This document shows, piece after piece, positions 1 to 11,104 of a DNA stretch of 64,000 bases. Source of the DNA: Agapetus fuscipes (lineage: Eukaryota; Arthropoda; Insecta; Trichoptera; Glossosomatidae); assembly GCA_951799405.1 (NCBI GenBank), contig CATOGX010000079.1, positions 1-64,000 of the forward strand, in the 5' to 3' direction. Each line of letters opens with the position of its first letter. Position 1 is the first letter of the stretch. Both the position numbers and the translations under genes were made by a program. A model generated the notes under the pieces. That model had not been told where the DNA came from. It made no database searches and saw only the letters and a program-made list of their open reading frames with translations.

Positions 1-421
1 TGAGATTGGGTTTTTATATTGTAGGCCCACATGCGGCATGTGTTAGCGCGAAATTATACATGTCTGCTTGTGGGAATGCATTTAATATAAATCTTAAATG
101 ATATATATCTTTGCAGCTTAGATTAGATTAGATTAGATTAGATTATTATGTTATGTTATTTATTTTATTTATTGTTATGCGGCTGACCACCCATACTGTA
201 AAAAATTGGTTCACTTTGCCAATGTCACCCCTGTTTCAGGGAAGGACGGCAAGAGTTGCAAGGCTTATGTTCATTTGAGATTGGGTTTTTTATATTGTAG
301 GTCCACATGCGGCATGTGTTAGCTCGAAATTATACATATCTGCTTGTGGGAATGCATTTAATATAAATCTTAAATGATATATATCTTTGCAGCTTAGATT
401 AAATTAGATTAGATTAGATTA
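1..421 (+). repeat. Two tandem copies of repeat A (RTE-like 3' tail)
   Basis: Two copies lie in the same direction, at 1-150 (cut by the window edge) and about 173-421. Each ends in a TTTGCAGCTTAGATTA-type sequence followed by a run of GATTA units. The second copy has the full body beginning near GCGGCTGACCACCCATACTG. The same body follows the stop codon of an RTE-like reverse transcriptase at 11272, so these are read as 5'-truncated insertions of that element. The GATTA run is the variable 3' tail typical of RTE-type elements. The small open frames in this repeat are not credible genes. Confidence 0.8.
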
Positions 422-1025
422 GAAAACTTGAAATATCACATTATTTACGAGTACGAGTTCCACCGGGGCACCAGTGCTGCAGAAATGGCTCGAAGGATTA
501 ATGATGTGTATGGCGACAATGTCGCAAAATAAAACACAGTGCGTTTTTGGTTCCAACGTTTTCGTTCTGGAAATTTCGGCCTGCAGAACAAGCCTTGTGG
601 ACAGGTGGAGACCAAAGTTGATAATGAGGAATTGAAGACTATTGTGGAAGCGCCGAAGCGGATCCATCGCAAACCACGTCCGAGTAAGCTTTACGCTGCG
701 AAATTAGTGATTAAGCTATTTTCATCCACTGGAATCAAATTGGAAAGGTAAAAAAGCTTGAAAGGTGGGTACCTCACAAATTGGGTGAAGCAAATCAACA
801 AACGCGCGTCGACTGCTGCGTTACATTACTCAACCGGCACAATAATGAAGAGATTTTAAATCGAATTATTACCTGTGATGAAAAATGGATCCTGTGCAAT
901 AATCGGAAGCGCTCATCGCAATGGCTGAACCCTGCCAAACCAGCCAAATCATGCCCCAAGCGAAAATTAGCTCAAATAAAGTTACTTGTGAGCGTTTGGT
1001 GGACTAGTGCCGTTGTCGTTCACTA
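422..1025 (+). pseudogene. Decayed mariner-family transposase
   Basis: Conceptual translation in shifting frames gives mariner landmarks. The N-terminal helix-turn-helix stretch contains ARRINDVYGDNVAK and then TVRFWFQRFRSGNF. It is followed by a linker with ETKVDNEELK, the first catalytic block CDEKWILCNNRKRSSQWL (first Asp of the DD34D triad), and then VWWTSAVVVHY. There is an in-frame TAA after DNVAK, at least one further stop near 750, and frame changes after that. The C-terminal third with the other two catalytic Asp residues is absent. The sequence stops where the Helitron helicase reading frame ends on the other strand (about 1020-1030). No terminal inverted repeats were identified. 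It cannot encode an active transposase. Confidence 0.8.
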
Positions 1026-3423
1026 CACAAACAGTGTTTTTGGTTTTGTTATTATTTGTGTACACGTATAAATTTTTTGGTGATCCAACTCTTGAGCAAG
1101 CAACATATAATTGGCCATGGGAAAAGCATGGACTTTCCAAATTCAAGCCAGCAATAGTCAACGACTGCCCTTGTGCTTTGTTGATGGTGATAGCGAAGGC
1201 AAGCCTTAAAGGGAATTGTAGCCGCTTAAAATCAAAGGGCAAATCGTTAGAAATCATCGGTATTCGTGGAATCAGCACATCTTCTCCTTTAAATTTTTCA
1301 CTGATGATTGTTGCCTCTATCAAATTTGGCGTCAATTTTTTAATGATCAATCTGGTTCCATTGCACATCTTTGGTGCGTTCAAATTTCGAATAAGCTTGA
1401 CTGGTGATCCAACTTTCAATGTCAATATATGTGGTGGCATTCCTGGTGGCTCCATCGAATTAAAAAAATCAGTTGGATAATTGACTGCTTGGTCCTCGTC
1501 AATAACTGTATCAATTGATTTGTATTGTACTGATTCTCCAGGCAAATTCAATAGAATTTTTGCATTCAGCTTATTAACGTCATCATTTTTAGGGGGCAAA
1601 ATTGCACGTTCACACAGCCAATCTGGATTTTTGAAATTCAATATCAAATTAGGAAATACATTATCTACAACGGCTTGAATATTTGGCTGTATTTGACAAA
1701 AGTTTGGTGGAAACGAAATTTCATTTGTGGTACGGTCAATTTGAATTTCACCGTTTCCAATGTCCAAAAGTTGTTGAGAAAATGTATGGGCAGAGGCGTC
1801 TTTCAGTAAATGCACACGCATGTTTGTTGAAAGAGTAATTTTTTCGACTCCTTTCCATAAATAAGATGCTTTTAAGCATGCGTTGAGCTCATCAGCGGGC
1901 GTTGATCGAGGTATGACCGGCAAGGTTTGTCGAAAATCACCCGCAAGAAGTATCAGAGCGCCTCCCATCGGTTGGTGTTTTCCTCTGAAATCTCGCAGAG
2001 TCCGGTCAAGCGCCTCTAGTGATTTTTTATGGGCCATGGTACATTCATCCCAAATTATGATTTGGCATGTTTTAAGTACAGTGGCCATTCCACAGTTTTT
2101 GCTGATGTTACAGGTTGGTGTCTCGGTTTGGTTAAAATTCAACGGAAGTTTGAGTGTCGAATGTGCTGTTCGTCCACCATCTAGTAGTGTTGATGCAATT
2201 CCCGATGATGCTACTGCGAGTGCTATTCTATTCTGCATTCGAACCGAAGCCAGTATTAAATTAATTAAAAAAGTTTTTCCGGTACCCCCTGGAGCATCAA
2301 GGAAAAAGATCCCACCATTTTCATTGTCTATACGTTGCATGATTTTTTCATAGGCATTTTTTTGATCAGCAACTAAGAGTTTAATTTGTTTTTCCACAAA
2401 ATTTCGTTGCTGGGTCACATCAAATTGTTGTTCTCGCTCTATGTCTCTGTCTTGAACGTCATGTGCGTCTCGTTTTAGTGCCGGCATACCAAGTTGGCAT
2501 AAAAGTTTATTGTTGATTGCTATGCATAGATCCTCAATAATTATAAGCGCTGAGTTATAAACATCATCCGAATATTCAAAATTTTCATCAAATGTGCGTG
2601 CTTGTCTAAAAATGTCTTCACTCAGGCTTTCTCGATGCGTTTCCCAGAGTTCAACAGGATTCGATGGTGCGCACGTTGTCAAAATGATAGCAAATAAAGC
2701 ACGTATTTGCTTTGGATGGCACGTAAGCGATGCTTCTGTGAGCGTTGTGTTCCAATGTTGATCATCTTCAAGTAAATTTAGCTTGAAACATGCTTCTCTA
2801 TATGTTTGGCATTCTACACCATCTACGGTTTTCAAGGAAACAAATGATGCTGGACCTTTTATGGTATGTAATAATAATCTCAAGTAATAGCATTCAGCGT
2901 TATTGGGATGAACAGTGTATACGCGTCCTAAGGCATCCGATGAATGTATGCCAGCATTCTGTAGATTGATAGCTCCTCGCTTTCTTTTAGCAAATTTTTT
3001 GGTAGAGGTGTTCCAAGTGTAGTATTTGGGCACTTCGTGATACAGCAATGTTTTAGCGAAGTCATCAGATGCACATAATTGGAAAAAGGTGGTAAGTGTT
3101 GTATTTGATGGTTGTTCAGCTCTATTTTGTGCATTTTGGTCAGTAAAGTAGACACGCTGGCCATTTTCTAAGTGCACAGCAAGATGTTGAACAGTTGGAT
3201 AGCGTTCGTGGATGTTGAAAGCGAATATTCGCCACACTGCTTCGTTGCTACTGATGTAACGCCCCATCTGAAATTGCGTGATTTCATCTACTTGATTTGC
3301 TAGCCCGAATATTGCCATGTTACTGCCCTTGGTTATATATTTGCAGATATATTTGATGGATTTAATGGAGTTGCAGTACTCGACATTGATATGAGCATCA
3401 AATATTTTTGAAAGCAGGGACAC
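982..3423 (-). pseudogene. Helitron RepHel: end of Rep domain plus PIF1-like helicase
   Basis: This 813-residue open stretch is the C-terminal half of a Helitron transposase. It begins in the last Rep motif (IKYICKYITKG, where the paired catalytic tyrosines of Helitrons lie). A superfamily 1 helicase follows: Walker A APGGTGKT, Walker B IIWDECTM, a late motif around NKAQGQSL and the terminal YVACSRVGSPKNLYVYT. In Helitrons the helicase unwinds DNA behind the Rep nick during rolling-circle or peel-and-paste transposition. The piece itself has no internal stop, so it decayed less than the N-terminal half. It is cut off from its start by the inserted retrotransposon. The last residues after YVYT may already be foreign sequence at the mariner junction. 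Confidence 0.9.
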
Positions 3424-4700
3424 CGATCACAGGGTCTCTGATATTCAATCTGGCTTTATGCCAGGACGAGGTTGTGTGGACCAAATCTTTACTCTCAGAC
3501 AGATTGTTGAAAAACATCTGGCTGTGGGGAGGGTGGTCTACGCAGCATTCGTAGATCTTGAGAGGGCCTTTGACTCGGTGGACAGATGTATGCTGTGGAA
3601 TGTTCTCAGGAAGTACGGTGTGAATGATAATCTTCTGAATGTGATACGTGCCATCTATGAAAATAGTTCGGCATGTGTAAGAGTGGATGGGAGATATAGT
3701 GACTGGTTTGATGTATATAAGGGAGTGAGGCAAGGCTGCGTGATGAGTCCATGGTTGTTTAATATAATCATGGACAGTTGCATAAAAGAAGCTGGAATAT
3801 CAGAGAGCGGAGTGAAAGTGGGTGAAACAAGAGTTGGAGTACTTCTTTATGCTGATGATGCTATAGTTTTAGCTGACTCGGCGGAGGAACTCCAAACGAT
3901 GTTAACCAAACTAAATGATGCATTTTGTAAGAATAGCTTGAAAGTAAATGCGAATAAGACAAAAGTATTAGTTTTTGACAGGAATGAAGTATGTGAGGAA
4001 CTTACAATTAATTTGAATGGAATAAAAGTTGAAGTAGTGAATGAGTTTGACTATTTAGGAAGTAAGTTTGAGGCGAATGGTAAGATGACGAAAGAATTAG
4101 AGAAGCGTGCCAGCAAAGGAAGATGCGTGATAGGAGCGTTTGGTAGAATAGCGAAGAATAAAAGGATACCAAAGAAAATGAAAATGGCGGTACACAATTG
4201 TATTTTGTTGCCGACCCTGATGTATGGAAGCGAGTCATGGACGTTGAATGAAAGAGAAGTAAATAAGGTATGCACCGTAGAAATGGCCCATCTGAGAAGT
4301 ATGACAGGAAAAACACTGAAAGATAGAGTGAGAAACGAATGGGTTCTAAATGAATGCGGAGTAAAAGAAAGCGTGAAAGTGAAAGTTCAAAGAAGTGTGA
4401 TGCGATGGTTTGGACATATTGAAAGGATGAATGAAGACCGACTGACAAAAAGAGTGTATAAAGGGAATGTAACAGGTAAGCGTGGAAGGGGAAGACCTAG
4501 GAAACAATGGATTGATCAGATAAATGAGATTGCGAATGAATGGAATCTACAGAGTGGAAACAAGAGAAGAGCATGCATGAAAAGAGTGATGAAATTAGAT
4601 GAGATGAAAGAAGTATGCAAGGACAGAGTCAAGTGGAGGCACTTGTGTGGAGGTACTGGCCACCCCTAGAGGAAAGGCGGCAGGATACAAGACAAACAAG
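3424..4700 (+). mobile_element. RTE-like non-LTR element, 5'-truncated, copy 1
   Basis: It is inserted in the Helitron between the Rep and helicase parts. The flanking Helitron sequence rejoins as GAAAGCAGGGGTGAGTATGG, with about 4 bp (AGGG) shared by both borders as a likely target duplication. It begins inside the reverse transcriptase and ends with a short 3' UTR and an ACAAG-type microsatellite tail (about 4685-4700). A second copy at 44473-45749 starts at the same internal position and is almost identical. Confidence 0.85.
3458..4669 (+). pseudogene. Non-LTR reverse transcriptase, C-terminal two thirds (RTE-like)
   Basis: The 403 open codons start in the fingers/palm (GFMPGRGCVDQIFTLRQIVEK). 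They continue through AAFVDLERAFDSVD (catalytic Asp), GVRQGCVMSPWLF and the active-site box LLYADDAIVL. The C-terminal region ends RWFGHIERMNEDRL, GKRGRGRPRKQWID and a CKDRVKW tail. This arrangement (no RNase H, basic GRPRK-type tail, microsatellite 3' end) fits RTE-like elements; the exact clade is not certain. The endonuclease and N-terminal RT are missing, so it cannot move by itself, yet what remains has no stop or frameshift. The other copy differs by only a few residues (for example VGRVV/VGGVV and TINLN/TIYLN). Confidence 0.9.
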
Positions 4701-5475
4701 ACAAGGGGTGAGTATGGCACGATCCATCTGTTGTCGATGTCTATATCTACGTTTCGGATTTTGATAGTGGTTATGTAACCACCATCATCAGGTTTCCTTC
4801 GCCTATACATAGGATATCCATCACCTCCAGTTTGCGTTTCATTGATGAGCTGACGTGGATATCGCTTTGTGCACTTGCCATCTTTCATGCATGGTGAGTT
4901 TGTATTCAATGCTCCACATGGTCCATGAACCATATTTTTCTTGATCGTTTCAAAAAGAATAGGATCTTCGTGTTAATTAGGAAGCTCAGCAAATATCACG
5001 CTATCAATTTGTGCTGGAACAATTTTTTGTTTCAACCAAACCAAAATATGGGCGTGTGGAAGACCTCTTTTCTGCCACTCTATGGAATACATCCAGCATT
5101 GAGTTTCACCAAAAATGTGGTTCTTGATGATCACGTCCATAAGTCGAATAATTTTTGTTTAAACACTCTTGCAAGAATATCATGCCTATGTGATGAATTT
5201 TGGCCAAGGAAAAGCAGATCTATTATTTCGCTCCATGCTGGGTTGCATGTGAAGGTGATGAACAGATCTGGGCGTCCATATTTTCTAACGTAAGTCATGG
5301 CATCCTGTGCGTACTCGTGCATATGCCGCGGACTGCCGGTGTACGTGGCTGGTAAGATGACCATTTTTCCAATATTAGAAGCGTTTCCATCATTGGCAAT
5401 TGCATCGCGCAAGTGAACATATTCTTCGACGCGCAGCTTCTGTTGATGTAATCGAATAAAAAGAAGACGTTCACT
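4701..5475 (-). pseudogene. Helitron RepHel: HUH (Rep) nuclease segment
   Basis: Reading on the minus strand gives YVRKYGRPDLFITFTCNPAW at about 5220-5290, then after a 1-nt frameshift near 5140 the HUH motif KRGLPHAHILVWL near 5040. The next block contains HGPCG, a CMKDGKCTKRYP stretch and RRRKPDDGGY. The protein stops at IVPYSP where the RTE-like element enters and resumes at 3423. The histidine pair of HUH nucleases binds the metal used for single-strand cleavage. Defects seen are a TAA just upstream of this segment (5476-5478), the frameshift near 5140 and a stop after LPN near 4960. Confidence 0.85.
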
Positions 5476-7275
5476 TTAAATTTTTGCGTACATGTCCACA
5501 ATGAACTGGTGAAATAGTTCACGGCATTTAAGTATGTGGTTGGTTTCATCTGGATGAATCATAATGCGGTACGCGTAATAATCCATGCAGGAAACTTTCT
5601 TCCTTGTATTTGCATTCGTGTTGGGGTCTATTTGCATCACATTGAAATTATAGCCATCTTCTCCATACGGAAACAGCACTGGGTATTGGAGGGCATCGTA
5701 TGATCTATGTGTTTCTGAAATTCGTTGCACATTTGCGTTCCGGTGATGAATGATTATGTCACGTCGATCAAATTCTGTGCCCACCATTACAACTGCTACA
5801 TCACCAGTCACCGGTGCATTGAATCGTCTTTCGTGTTCTCCAGACGGCGTTTTATCTGCTCTTATTACAACTGTATAGTCACTTGAAGGCATCTGATGTA
5901 AAGCAGTTTTGAACTCACAAATCAAATTGTTATTTTCGTGAAACATTGCTTGTAAGTTCAAAATTAAATCGCGTCTAGTCTCAGTACTTATCGCACTTCG
6001 CTGTTCGGCTTCTTTTTCTTCGTTGCCAGTAAAATATATTTGTAAAAACTTTGCCTCTTGATCTGGGACAGGAAGCAAGGAACGAATTTTGTGATATATT
6101 TGACCTTGAACTTTGAATGTGGGCATGTAACCGGCGTTATTGACAATGTTCGTAGCACCAAAAGACGTCATTTGAAAGCATGCGTCATACTTGCGAATGT
6201 TTTGCAGGAAGTGTTTTGAAGTTGGACTTGTTCCCGATATGTAACTCAGAAGTGGCTCTGGTGGCTCAATCAACGGTGGCAAAACAACTTTACCATTCGA
6301 ACAACACATTCCAGGAGGTTCCTTAGCGAATTTCAAACCACGGCAATGCTGGCAAACTATATTCATCGGTCCGATAACTACATCCTTGTGATTTCGGTAA
6401 TCAGAGTCTTTGTCATAATTGAATGCTTCCAACTTAAAATCGATTTTTCCTCTTGACCGAGCTAATCTTAAGCGATTGGCATTAAGCCGTTCCATTTGTT
6501 GTTGAGGCGTTTGTAATGTTCTCGAAATTGAAGCTGTGGTGCGCATTTCTTCAAGGCGAGATTCACGTTCTTGTTCGGTTTCCCTTGCTCTGGAAGTTGA
6601 AGCTGTGTTCCGCATTTCTTCAAGGCGAGATTCACGTTCTTGTTTGGTTTCCCTTGCTCTGGAAGTTGAAACTGTGTTGCGCATTTCTTCAAGGCGAGAT
6701 TCACGTTCTTGTTCGGTTTCCCTTGCTCTGGAAGTTGAAGCTGTGTTCCGCATTTCTTCAAGGCGAGATTCACGTTCTCGTTCGGTTTCCCTTGCTCTGG
6801 AAGTTGAAGCTGTGTTCCGCATTTCTTCAAGGCGAGATTCACGTTCTTGTTCGGTTTCCCTTGCTCTGGAAGTTGAAACTGTGTTGCGCATTTCTTCAAG
6901 GCGAGATTCACGTTCTTGTTCGGTTTCCCTTGCTCTGGAAGTTGAAACTGTGTTGCGCATTTCTTCAAGGCGAGATTCACGTTATTGTTCGGTTTCCCTT
7001 GCTCTGGAAGTTGAAACTGTGTTGCGCATTTCTTCAAGGCGAGATTCACGTTCTTGTTCGGTTTCCCTTGCTCTGGATGTTGAAGCGGTGTTGCGCATTT
7101 CTTCAAGGCGAGATTTACGTTCCTGTTCGGTTTCCTTTGCTCTGGAAATTGAAGCTCTGTTGCGCATTTCTCGAAGGCGAGATTTTCGTTGTTCTTCGGC
7201 TTCTGCTGCTCGTTTTTGCTCTTTTTTTTTTGCTTTGACAGTTTTTTTACCAATTGATGCTTTTTTTGGTGGCAT
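5476..7275 (-). pseudogene. Helitron RepHel N-terminus: STPR-like 23-residue repeats plus Helitron-like N domain
   Basis: From the ATG at 7275 there is a lysine-rich leader, then about ten tandem 23-residue units. Each starts MRN(T/R)(A/V)S(T/I)SRA(R/K)ET and ends RLEE (about 6510-7190). The 23-residue period and the basic/acidic pattern match the STPR repeat described for the Bombyx factor FMBP-1, a DNA-binding module. After the repeats comes the Helitron-like N-terminal domain, with CQHC and CC pairs and the block HRSYDALQYPVLFPYGEDGY. The third unit carries a nonsense change (a CAAGAA becomes CAATAA on the minus strand, TTATTG at about 6979-6984 on the plus strand). The same frame stays open for the next 494 codons. 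Confidence 0.85.
6510..7190 (-). repeat. 69-bp in-frame tandem repeat (about 10 units)
   Basis: Near-identical 69-bp units (23 codons) run head to tail within the Helitron reading frame. They differ at few positions, for example the GTGTTGCGC versus GTGTTCCGC variants. The outermost units are the most divergent, which is the usual pattern when an array grows by unequal exchange from its middle. Two additional frames stay open across the array only because the unit length is a multiple of three; they are not genes. Confidence 0.9.
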
Positions 7276-7284
7276 TGTTGAAAC

Positions 7285-7729
7285 CTAAAAGCAGAAACAT
7301 TTTATAATGATTCCACAAGATAAACAATTATCAGCTTTTGGATTTGTCATACAAAAATGAAATTTTAATCAAGGATATCTTGGCTAACAATAAAATTAAC
7401 TCTTTCGTCATTCAATTTCAAATTAATGAACTATTTTCAAAACTGAAATTTTTATTAACAAAAATTTAGGAATAAGATCAAATTGGGTGGGCAGGTTTGA
7501 TTTGTGCTGAATAATTTGAACAATCAATTTTAATTGTGGTTCATATTCTTCAGTGTTTAACGTAGGAATGTACTAAGAGGTAAGTGATTTGTGAATATTG
7601 CCAAAATAATAACTAATTAAAATATATTTACAACGCCTGAAAGATGAATTATTCCGTATGAACTCAAGACAATAAAATCAAAGCATTGAATTGTTCGCAT
7701 AAGATCAATATGAATTATTATTTACTTAC
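7285..7729 (-). other. Candidate 5'-UTR intron of the Helitron gene
   Basis: On the minus strand GTAAGT at 7729 is followed 445 nt later by CTTTTAG at 7285. The exon then runs 9 nt to the ATG at 7275. This is inferred from splice consensus only. The rest of 7276-8330 is AT-rich with no coding potential that I can see; it probably holds the Helitron 5' region. Confidence 0.45.
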
Positions 7730-8332
7730 AGCTTTAGTATTTCCAACACCGCAGGTAGCACTCAAGATTAGTAATTGAAGCTTTGGCACACTTTTCCTGA
7801 TCGTGTGATTTACTCCTTTTTAGTCTTTGGAATAGCTGACGATAAAAACCTGTCGATAATTCCAAATAAAAATATCACATCAGCCTGTTTTAGGTCATCA
7901 GCTGTTGTCAAATTTCATTAAAACCTTTAGTATCTATCCCATACTGATTACTTACTGTTTACTGTTAGAATATAATTAATTACAGCAATAATAAGGAAAA
8001 TCCTCACAATTAAAAAAACCACGCTGACACAATGAAAGGATCTATTTTAGCGCCATTACACGAAAATGCCAATGATAGAAAAGCGCTGTTTTATTAAATT
8101 TCGAACGCATTTCTTTTAGTTTCATCGTATTGGTACCAATGTGCCAGAAAAGGTCAGTAATAAAATACAGTCTATCAAATCCAATAAGAGCGAGCGAGAG
8201 AAAAGATTTGAAACTTGAGTTTTATTCTATTAACTTCAAGGTCAATATTGCCATTCAGAAAAAATCAAAGTTCTAAGGTAGGTATAAGAATGAGCTCTGC
8301 ACTGTAAAAAAGAATCGGGTTTGTGATGTCAA

Positions 8333-8365
8333 CAATCTAATCTAATCTTAAGTTGCAAGGGTATA
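8333..8365 (-). repeat. Terminal scrap of repeat A
   Basis: CAATCTAATCTAATCTTAAG followed by TTGCAAGGGTATA is the reverse complement of a repeat A end with its GATTA tail. Only the last 30 bp or so are present. Confidence 0.6.
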
Positions 8366-8410
8366 ATGATTAAATTTCAGAGAAAATTATATTCAAAATC
8401 AAAGCATTGA

Positions 8411-8450
8411 ATAGGGTATTTGCAATAGTGAGGAATTTGGTAAAAAGTGG
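8411..8450 (+). mobile_element. ISL2EU-like terminal sequence, truncated
   Basis: AGGGTATTTGCAATAGTGAG and the following AATTTGGTAAAAA resemble the left end of the complete ISL2EU element at 33659 (AGGGTAATTGCAATGGTGAG). It is preceded by AT, as there. Only about 40 bp remain before the non-LTR coding sequence begins at about 8475, so this looks like the terminus of a second element cut off by a later insertion or deletion. Confidence 0.5.
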
Positions 8451-8474
8451 GTCAATTAATTAAGGAAGCCATTT

Positions 8475-9469
8475 TCCGGCGTTCCTCAAGGATCAAATCT
8501 GGGTCCATTGGCCTTTATTATATTCATTAATGATATAGTAGATATCATTAAGTACAGCTCTTGTCTTCTTTATGCAGACGATTTGAAGGTTTACACGAAA
8601 GTCGTAGATATTCACGACTGCATAAATCTGCAACATGATTTAGATACATTAGCAGCTTGGGCTGAGAAAAACAAGCTCTTCTTTAACTCAAATAAATGTG
8701 TCTCAATGTCGTTCACTAAATCTTTCAGACCCATCTTGCATGAGTACAGTATTGGTGGGCAATTACTGTCTCGTGTGAAATCAATGCGGGATCTGGGAGT
8801 TATGTTTGATCCTGGACTGAAGTTCTCCGATCATATAACGCAGCTGATGACGAAGTGCTACCAGCTGCTAGGATTAGTAATCAGAGTGAGCAAACAACTC
8901 ACTGACCCCAGAGCGATGGTTGACATCTTTAGCTGCGTTATACGATCCAAATTAGAGTACGCTGTCGAGGTTTGGACTCCTTACCAGCGGAAGTACATAG
9001 ATATGATAGAACAAGTCCAAAAAAAGTTTCTCAGGTATCTCCTCATGAGGCGGTGTGGAAGTTATCCACAATTCATGCATCATGAGGAGCTACTTCGGGA
9101 GACTGGATTTAGAAGCCTTGAAACGAGGCGCAACAGGTCCCTTATGGTGCTCACTCATAAGGTCATCAACGGCTTAATTGACAGTCCCACCCTGTTGGAG
9201 GGCTACAGGTTGTATGTGCCTGACGACTACACCCGAGGGCGAAGACATGATCTATTTCATGTACCGAAAAGCCGTACTGATGTTGTGGCGCAACACCCTG
9301 TGACTCGGAGTACGAGTATAAAGCTCTTAAATAAGTCAAATATAGACATTTTTGAGTGTAATTTATTAAGATTTAAAAATTTAGCAAAAGAGTTCCTCCT
9401 AGCGTGTTGATAGCTGTGAGGGTGCACTGTAATTAGGGTAACCTGTTGTGCACGAAAAAAAAAAAAAAA
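8475..9469 (+). pseudogene. 5'-truncated non-LTR retrotransposon (Jockey superfamily, CR1/Jockey-like RT)
   Basis: The open frame enters in the palm at SGVPQGSNLGPLAFIIFIND. It continues through LLYADDLKVY (active-site YADD) and the thumb block SMRDLGVMFDPGLKFSDHI, and ends with a long post-RT region including RSKLEYAVEVWTPY and FLRYLL, with a TGA at about 9408-9410. There is no RNase H domain. The 3' UTR is about 45 bp and ends in a pure A tract (9453-9469), as expected for poly(A)-tailed elements of this group. Everything upstream of the palm (endonuclease, fingers) is missing, the usual result of incomplete reverse transcription at insertion. The remaining frame has no stop. Confidence 0.85.
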
Positions 9470-11040
9470 ATGTCGCGTCTCAGAATTGTCCTGGTTGCTC
9501 CCGTGTCCACCAGTAGTTCACGAGTTACTCCATCTATTATGCCATTGATAAAAATGCTGCTGGCTTTTCCTCTCACGGTTGCGACAGTAGCAGCAGATTT
9601 CAGGGCCTCTCCAGCGCGGGTCAACGGTTGCCCCGCAGCTTGCTTCCTGGGTTTCTGAGGCTTTGGACACTTGGTGCTAAGGTGGCCCAGCTGTCCGCAG
9701 TTCCAGCAGCGTGGGTCTCGTCTTCGAGGTCTCAGACGTTCCAGCACCTTTTCAATTAATTCCTCGGTTGTAGGTCACTTGACCTCCTCTGCCTCGACTG
9801 CGCAAACCCTGGCGTGGCCTCCGATGGACTGTTTGACAGCCTCAAACTCGAGAGCTTGGCTGAGCGCCTCGTTCAAAGCCTTGGGATGGGCCAGTTTTAC
9901 GGCTTGCTGCGTCTTCCATTCCCGCAACCCGTTCAGGAACTTGTCCACTGCCAAGCTCTCACAGATGTCGTCGGAGGCTGTCGGGTAAGCGTCTCTTACC
10001 AGGCGGGCGATGTCCATCTCCAACTCCTGGAGGCTCTCGTTGGGCTTCTGCACCCTTGTGTTCAGCTGTGACTTGTACAGCTGCTCCAGGCACTTGTGGC
10101 CATAGCGCATATCCAAGCGCTGCTTCAGCTGCCCAAAGTCACCACGGTTGTCCAGGGGTATGGCCTGCAGAACCCTGAGAGCGTCTCCTCGGAGCGACAG
10201 GCTGAGAACCGAAGCCTTCTTCTGCTGGCTCCAGGCTCCCATCATGGCAGCCGTCTCAAAGAGGGTCAAATACTCCTCCCACGACGTCTTCCCGTCGAAG
10301 GTCGGGAGGTTGTGCTTCGCCAGCGAAGGGTCATCATCCCCTCTAGTGACCCTAGTTGGAGTTGAGCATCCCTGGTCGATCTCGTCGTGAAGGCCTTTGG
10401 GGGATATTCTGGTGGATTCCATCTGGCACTTTTCGGCCAGCTCGGCACGCAGACGGTCTTCCAGGTTTGACATCCGAGTCTCCATTTCCCCCTTCAGGGC
10501 CGAGAGGTTGGTTGTCATCTTCTCCTCTTTTTCTCCTTTCAGGGTTGTGAGACTATCCGCTATCTCCGCCTTCAGGGTCCTGGCGTTGTCAGCCATCTCC
10601 GCCTTCAGGTCTTCCCTCAGGGTCTTGGAATTGTCAGCCATCTTCTCCTCCAGGGTCTTGGCGTTGTCAGCCATCTTCTCCTCCAGGGTCTTGGCGTTGT
10701 CAGCCATCTCCGCCTTCAGAGTTTTGGCGTTGTCAGCCATCTTCTCCTCCAGGGTCTTGGCGTTGTCAGCCATCTTCTCCTCCAGGGTCTTGGCGTTGTC
10801 AGCCATCTCAGTCTTCAGTCCTGTCAGGTTACTGTTGATGCTGAGGTTCAGTTCCTCAAGGGCGCGATCTCCACCAGACGCCATGACAAAGTACGCCGGG
10901 TCTTCGCCTGACTGTTCTAGCGCTTCCATCAGCCGTGCTTGTAAGGCCGCCTTCCCTCCTGAGGTCTCCAGGTCCCTCTCCAGAAGCTCATTTTTAAGCT
11001 CAGTGACTTTGAGGTCCTTGATGTTCACTTTGGTTGCCAT
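9470..11040 (-). pseudogene. LTR-retrotransposon gag-protease fragment with SAP domain (Gypsy-like)
   Basis: The frame starts at the ATG at 11040. Residues 5-45 form a SAP-type motif (LKVTELKNELLERDLETSGG). A coiled coil follows, built of 10- to 11-residue MADNAKTLEEK repeats (about residues 80-150). Next is a retrotransposon gag domain (THNLPTFDGKTSWEEYLTLF to about residue 410). An in-frame TGA at 9775-9777 interrupts the frame. Downstream are a CCHC zinc knuckle (CWNCGQLGHLSTKCP) and the start of an aspartic protease (LLVDTGATRTIL). The sequence ends abruptly against the poly(A) of the non-LTR element at 9470, so RT, RNase H and integrase are absent. Gag packages element RNA; the SAP fold usually binds DNA. 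Confidence 0.8.
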
Positions 11041-11104
11041 TTTTTTTCAAAATTTACTTCAAAACAAAAATATTTTCAAATTTATTTAATACGAGTTTTG
11101 AGTT

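Larger units (their letters stand above)
1020..7800 (-). mobile_element. Autonomous Helitron, decayed, split by a non-LTR insertion
   Basis: On the minus strand the order is: a putative 5'-UTR exon (7730 and upstream), a candidate 445-nt intron (7729-7285) bounded by GTAAGT and TTTTAG, then a start codon at 7275. After that come a 23-residue repeat domain, the Helitron-like N-terminal domain, a Rep (HUH) nuclease, and a PIF1-type helicase ending at 982. An RTE-like insertion at 3424-4700 separates Rep from helicase. The frame is broken by stops at 6979-6981 and 5476-5478, a frameshift near 5140 and a stop near 4960. The 3' terminus (hairpin plus CTRR) is missing because mariner sequence abuts the helicase end. 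The 5' TC terminus was not located. Confidence 0.85.

Noticed and set aside
118..144. Telomere-like GATTA repeats
   Set aside because: Short runs at the ends of every repeat A copy; they are element tails, not the insect TTAGG telomere repeat.
1007..2353. Plus-strand open frames of up to 157 codons across the helicase
   Set aside because: Opposite-strand shadows of the Helitron helicase.
6516..7288. Two long plus-strand open frames of about 250 codons
   Set aside because: They are shadows of the 69-bp repeat in the minus-strand Helitron gene; the unit length keeps all frames open.
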